Below, piece by piece: positions 6,922 to 8,471 of a stretch of DNA of 8,471 bases; position 1 is the stretch's first letter, and each line of letters starts with the position of its first letter. Source of the DNA: Nanobdellota archaeon (GTDB lineage Archaea; Nanobdellota; Nanobdellia; Pacearchaeales; GW2011-AR1); NCBI GenBank assembly GCA_018816205.1, contig JAHIWJ010000002.1, positions 1 through 8,471 on the forward strand. Reading direction: 5' to 3'. The notes beneath the pieces are model-generated. The model saw only the letters and a list, made by a program, of their open reading frames with translations, made no database searches and was not told the origin of the DNA. The position numbers were made by a program, and so were the translations under genes.

Positions 6922-7523
6922 TAGCAGACCTCTCTTTTTGGCGCCTTGCCCATTTCGAAGTTACAGGTGATATCTTCTTTTGCTTCTGGGCCTTGAACTT
7001 GCAGAGAACTTAAGAATTCTTTGACGGCGCGGGGCGGGAGTGTTTCTGTTTCTGAATCTGTTGAGTAAACTCCAGGAACGTCTACAATTCTATAGGCGAA
7101 GATTAGCTCAAAGTCGCCTTCTAGACTGTAGTCTAAGTTTCTTACTTGAACGGAGCATTCAACTGTTTTGTCTACGCAGTTTTCGCCTTCGTAAACGTTG
7201 CAGGTGGGGGTTTTTTCGAAATCTTCTAAACTGTATGAGACTGTTCTTAGTACGCATCCTTGAGGGGATGTTGGGTTATCGCTGGTGTCTCCGCCTGGCC
7301 CGACTTCTCCACCTTGGTTTCCCCCCGGGGCAGTACTGCCTGAGACGGCGTAGTCTGGGGGAAGGTCTTCGTTTCCATCGTCATCGTTGTCAGTGTCTTG
7401 TCCTGACTGGAAGTTTTCTGAGACAAAATCGCTTATTATTGGGAAACTTAGTCTTGCTGAGATGTAGAAGAGCCCAACTATGACAATGGCAATTAGGGCG
7501 ATAATCAGGCGTTTTTCTACCAT
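6918..7523 (-). CDS. Membrane-anchored secreted six-cysteine protein, function unknown
   Basis: This 201-residue protein has an N-terminal membrane anchor (MVEKR then a hydrophobic helix, about 6-22). A low-complexity spacer follows (about 40-88), first Asp/Asn-rich (DTDNDDDGNED) and then Gly/Pro-rich. The C-terminal domain (about 90-201) has six cysteines (90, 108, 116, 123, 187, 200), an even number that could form three disulfides. The alternating pattern around CSVQVRNLDYSLEGDFELIF and the spacing to the last two cysteines suggest a small Ig-like beta-sandwich. I do not recognise a named family. No clear Shine-Dalgarno precedes ATG 7523. A weak TATA-like run (7551-7559, read on the minus strand) lies about 30 nt upstream. 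It converges on the pilus-like operon and diverges from the major pilin gene, so an accessory surface role is guesswork. Confidence 0.72.
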   Translation of the reverse strand: MVEKRLIIALIAIVIVGLFYISARLSFPIISDFVSENFQSGQDTDNDDDGNEDLPPDYAVSGSTAPGGNQGGEVGPGGDTSDNPTSPQGCVLRTVSYSLEDFEKTPTCNVYEGENCVDKTVECSVQVRNLDYSLEGDFELIFAYRIVDVPGVYSTDSETETLPPRAVKEFLSSLQVQGPEAKEDITCNFEMGKAPKREVCY

Positions 7524-7552
7524 CTCTTTGTTTTTTTAGGCAATGAGGCGTT

Positions 7553-7606
7553 AAAAATGTTTTCAGGGGTTTAGAGAAACATTTTTTCATTTTTGAAAAA
7601 TCAAAA
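7553..7606. promoter_or_regulatory. Inverted repeats upstream of the major pilin promoter (candidate operator)
   Basis: Two inverted repeats lie between the divergent genes. The first has perfect 10-bp arms AAAAATGTTT (7553-7562) and AAACATTTTT (7577-7586) with a 14-bp spacer. The second has TTTTGA (7591-7596) and TCAAAA (7601-7606) with a 4-bp spacer and touches the upstream side of the pilin TATA box. In such A/T-rich DNA some symmetry is expected by chance; the first repeat, with its mixed TGTTT core, is the better candidate. Confidence 0.35.
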
Positions 7607-7617
7607 TATTTATAAAG
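7607..7617 (+). promoter_or_regulatory. TATA box of the major pilin gene
   Basis: The sequence TATTTATAAAG with an A-rich BRE-like stretch (TCAAAA) just upstream is a good archaeal core promoter. Transcription would start near 7638, leaving a leader of about 30 nt with a strong Shine-Dalgarno. The core also reads as TTTATAAATA on the minus strand and could serve the divergent gene. Confidence 0.6.
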
Positions 7618-7659
7618 TAGGAAAACTATGGGAAATTGATAATCAAACAATAATCAAAA

Positions 7660-7665
7660 GGAGGT
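7660..7665 (+). promoter_or_regulatory. Strong Shine-Dalgarno of the major pilin gene
   Basis: GGAGGT ends four bases before the ATG at 7670. It is the best ribosome-binding site in the window and suggests high translation, as expected of a structural pilin. Confidence 0.75.
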
Positions 7666-7669
7666 AAAC

Positions 7670-8122
7670 ATGAAAACAAAAGGACAGGCAGCAATGGAGT
7701 TCCTTATGACCTATGGTTGGGCTATTTTAGCTGCGATTATAGTCATTGGAGTTCTAGCCGTGTACTTGACAGATCTACCTGGAAGCGGTGGGACGACTTA
7801 TCTGAACTCGCCTTTGTATCTAGTTGCATCAAATATTGATGACGCGACTCCGGATGCAGTCAATATTGAAATCAGAAATGACGGTGCGGATACAATAGAT
7901 GTGCAGGGAATCTCTGTTGATTTTGGAGACTTTACTTGTGGTACCTTGGCAGCTAGGAAGAATGTGACTGTTGGTAGTTCTGATTCGTTCAGCGCGCAAT
8001 GCTCTGCAGACGTGATAACTGCAGGTGATTCCTATAGTGGCGATATCGCTGTAAGTTATTACATCGGAGGAAGTGCTGTTACTCAGACAACTGGCGGATC
8101 GATCTCAAGTACTGCAGTATAA
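7670..8122 (+). CDS. Major pilin-like protein with class III (archaeal) signal peptide
   Basis: This 150-residue protein has a textbook archaeal prepilin N-terminus: MKTKG, then QAAMEFLMTYGWAILAAIIV. The predicted prepilin-peptidase (PibD/ArlK/EppA type) cut is G5|Q6, placing Q at +1 and E10 at +5, followed by the hydrophobic helix (about 17-33) that packs the pilus core. The rest (about 36-150) is a Ser/Thr/Gly/Asp-rich beta domain, with one cysteine pair (C90, C111) likely to form a disulfide and one NVT sequon. It has its own TATA box and a strong GGAGGT, unlike the weakly initiated operon upstream, so it is probably the abundant subunit. It is followed by a T-rich terminator and is therefore monocistronic. 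An archaellin is less likely because such proteins are usually longer and sit with arl genes. Pilin identity is well supported; being the major subunit is inference from expression signals. Confidence 0.9.
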   Translation: MKTKGQAAMEFLMTYGWAILAAIIVIGVLAVYLTDLPGSGGTTYLNSPLYLVASNIDDATPDAVNIEIRNDGADTIDVQGISVDFGDFTCGTLAARKNVTVGSSDSFSAQCSADVITAGDSYSGDIAVSYYIGGSAVTQTTGGSISSTAV

Positions 8123-8128
8123 AATTAA

Positions 8129-8145
8129 TTTGTTTTTTATTTTTA
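8129..8145 (+). terminator. T-rich terminator after the pilin gene
   Basis: Directly after the TAA at 8120-8122 comes a stretch of T-runs (TT, T, T6, T5 broken by single G and A bases). It has no clear stem-loop before it, as is usual for archaeal intrinsic termination. Confidence 0.65.
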
Positions 8146-8192
8146 ATTCGTTAAATTTGAAGGAAAGAAGAAGCCAATGAAATGAGGCAAAC

Positions 8193-8304
8193 GTAGGTTT
8201 TCTTGTATTTGAGATTTCTGATTCCCACTAATATTTGACCTTCGGTCAAAAACCTACCCTACCTCCGCCGAAGCCCTTCGCCCCAGAAGATTGTGAAATC
8301 TCAA
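8193..8304. other. Structured noncoding segment with interleaved complementary arms (candidate ncRNA)
   Basis: No convincing ORF covers the stretch from 8146 to 8400. Within it GTAGGTTTT (8193-8201) is the exact reverse complement of AAAACCTAC (8249-8257), and TTGAGATTTC (8209-8218) of GAAATCTCAA (8295-8304). These two pairings interleave, as in an H-type pseudoknot. A perfect 7-bp hairpin with a TTC (minus strand GAA) loop fills 8234-8250 and competes for two bases with the first helix. A CGAAG-CC-CTTCG palindrome lies at 8269-8280. Bases 8253-8284 are far more GC-rich than the neighbourhood. A TATA-like run at 8312-8320, read leftward, could drive a minus-strand RNA, but it would start inside the 8295-8304 arm. 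I recognise no known RNA family. It could also be the end of a mobile element. Confidence 0.4.
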
Positions 8305-8335
8305 GAGAAAGTTATAAAAAGTAGTTCTATTTAGA

Positions 8336-8366
8336 TTTTGGTGATTATAGCATTCTAGCACCAAAA
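8336..8366. repeat. 8-bp inverted repeat upstream of the right-edge gene
   Basis: TTTTGGTG (8336-8343) and CACCAAAA (8359-8366) are perfect inverted copies separated by 15 bp. The right arm almost touches the TATA box of the gene at 8401, so it could be a regulator site, a small hairpin, or part of an insertion-sequence end. The sequence alone does not decide. Confidence 0.4.
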
Positions 8367-8369
8367 AAG

Positions 8370-8379
8370 CTTATAATTA
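8370..8379 (+). promoter_or_regulatory. TATA box of the right-edge gene (leaderless start)
   Basis: CTTATAATTA is centred about 26 nt before ATG 8401, the distance for a leaderless archaeal transcript. No Shine-Dalgarno stands at a usable distance. Confidence 0.5.
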
Positions 8380-8400
8380 AGTAAAACTACGACGAGAGTA

Positions 8401-8471
8401 ATGAAAAAGATATTGTCAGACAGATATTTTCTAGGCAGAAAGTGTGTTTATTGTGATAGCAATAAGCTTTA
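8401..8471 (+). CDS. Start of a protein with an N-terminal zinc-ribbon half (possible transposase), partial
   Basis: The frame from ATG 8401 stays open to the window edge. It reads MKKILSDRYFLGRKCVYC followed by DSNKL, only 23 full codons. The Cys-x-x-Cys (residues 15 and 18) close to the N-terminus looks like the first half of a zinc ribbon, as in the C-x-x-C-x-S starts of several archaeal DDE transposases and of other small zinc-ribbon proteins. A TATA box about 26 nt upstream supports the start. The second cysteine pair and any catalytic residues would lie outside the window, so a transposase is only one possibility. The odd noncoding DNA just upstream would fit an element boundary. Confidence 0.5.
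   Translation, partial: MKKILSDRYFLGRKCVYCDSNKL

Noticed and set aside
7040..7483. Plus-strand open frame opposite the six-cysteine protein
   Set aside because: Its product is extremely Leu/Arg-rich with no structure pattern, as expected from the reverse of an Asp/Glu/Lys-rich coding strand.
8151..8310. RNase P RNA, SRP RNA, tRNA or C/D box RNA
   Set aside because: I found no conserved P4-type GAGGAAAG and AGAA pairing, no SRP helix 8 loop, no T-loop GTTCGA, and no proper RUGAUGA plus CUGA pair. Isolated GGAAAG and CTGA matches are not enough.
1..8471. CRISPR array or long direct repeats
   Set aside because: No regularly spaced repeat is visible; the only tandem repeat is the 36-bp pair in the ATPase gene.

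Overview
The window looks like part of an archaeal genome, most likely a DPANN lineage of the Pacearchaeota/Woesearchaeota type. I infer this from five things. It has a class III (archaeal) prepilin signal of the GQAAMEF type. It has a KaiC-like RecA-fold ATPase beside a TadC/FlaJ-type membrane protein. Several starts have a TATA box about 25 nt upstream of the ATG, as in leaderless archaeal transcripts. Gene ends carry T-rich tracts and not stem-loops. Many proteins are small, single-pass and N-glycosylation-rich of a kind I associate with DPANN genomes. TGA is used as a stop and never appears in frame, so the code is standard. No database search was possible, so the taxon is an inference.

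Layout. Positions 1-515 (+) hold the C-terminal part of a type II/IV secretion F-family membrane protein (TadC/ArlJ-like). Positions 546-1358 (+) hold a single-domain KaiC-like ATPase with a very basic N-terminal tail. Positions 1393-2022 (-) hold a membrane-anchored glycine-rich fibre-like protein. A short divergent region (2023-2105) with one symmetrical TATA box separates it from a tight three-gene plus-strand operon (2106-6921). That operon encodes a small pilin-like protein, a 1156-residue adhesin-like protein (pilin-like N-terminus, von Willebrand A domain interrupted by a LamG domain and a Cys-rich region), and a second pilin-like protein. A secreted six-cysteine protein lies convergently at 6918-7523 (-) and shares a CTAG stop palindrome with the operon. 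Positions 7670-8122 (+) encode a probable major pilin with a strong Shine-Dalgarno. From 8123 to 8400 there is a gene-free stretch with a T-rich terminator, a GC-rich segment with interleaved (pseudoknot-compatible) complementary arms, and a palindrome. At 8401 a leaderless gene with a Cys-x-x-Cys start runs off the right edge.

How it may work together. The secretion platform protein, a candidate regulatory ATPase, a class III pilin, two pilin-like proteins and a vWA/LamG surface protein make a plausible archaeal type IV pilus or Tad-like system, in which the large protein would be the adhesive tip or surface-exposed component. The PilB/TadA-type motor ATPase and prepilin peptidase are not in the window, although the motor gene would commonly lie just left of position 1. 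The strongest points for follow-up are the domain nesting inside the vWA fold, the repeat-bearing basic tail on the KaiC-like ATPase, and the structured noncoding segment near 8193-8304.
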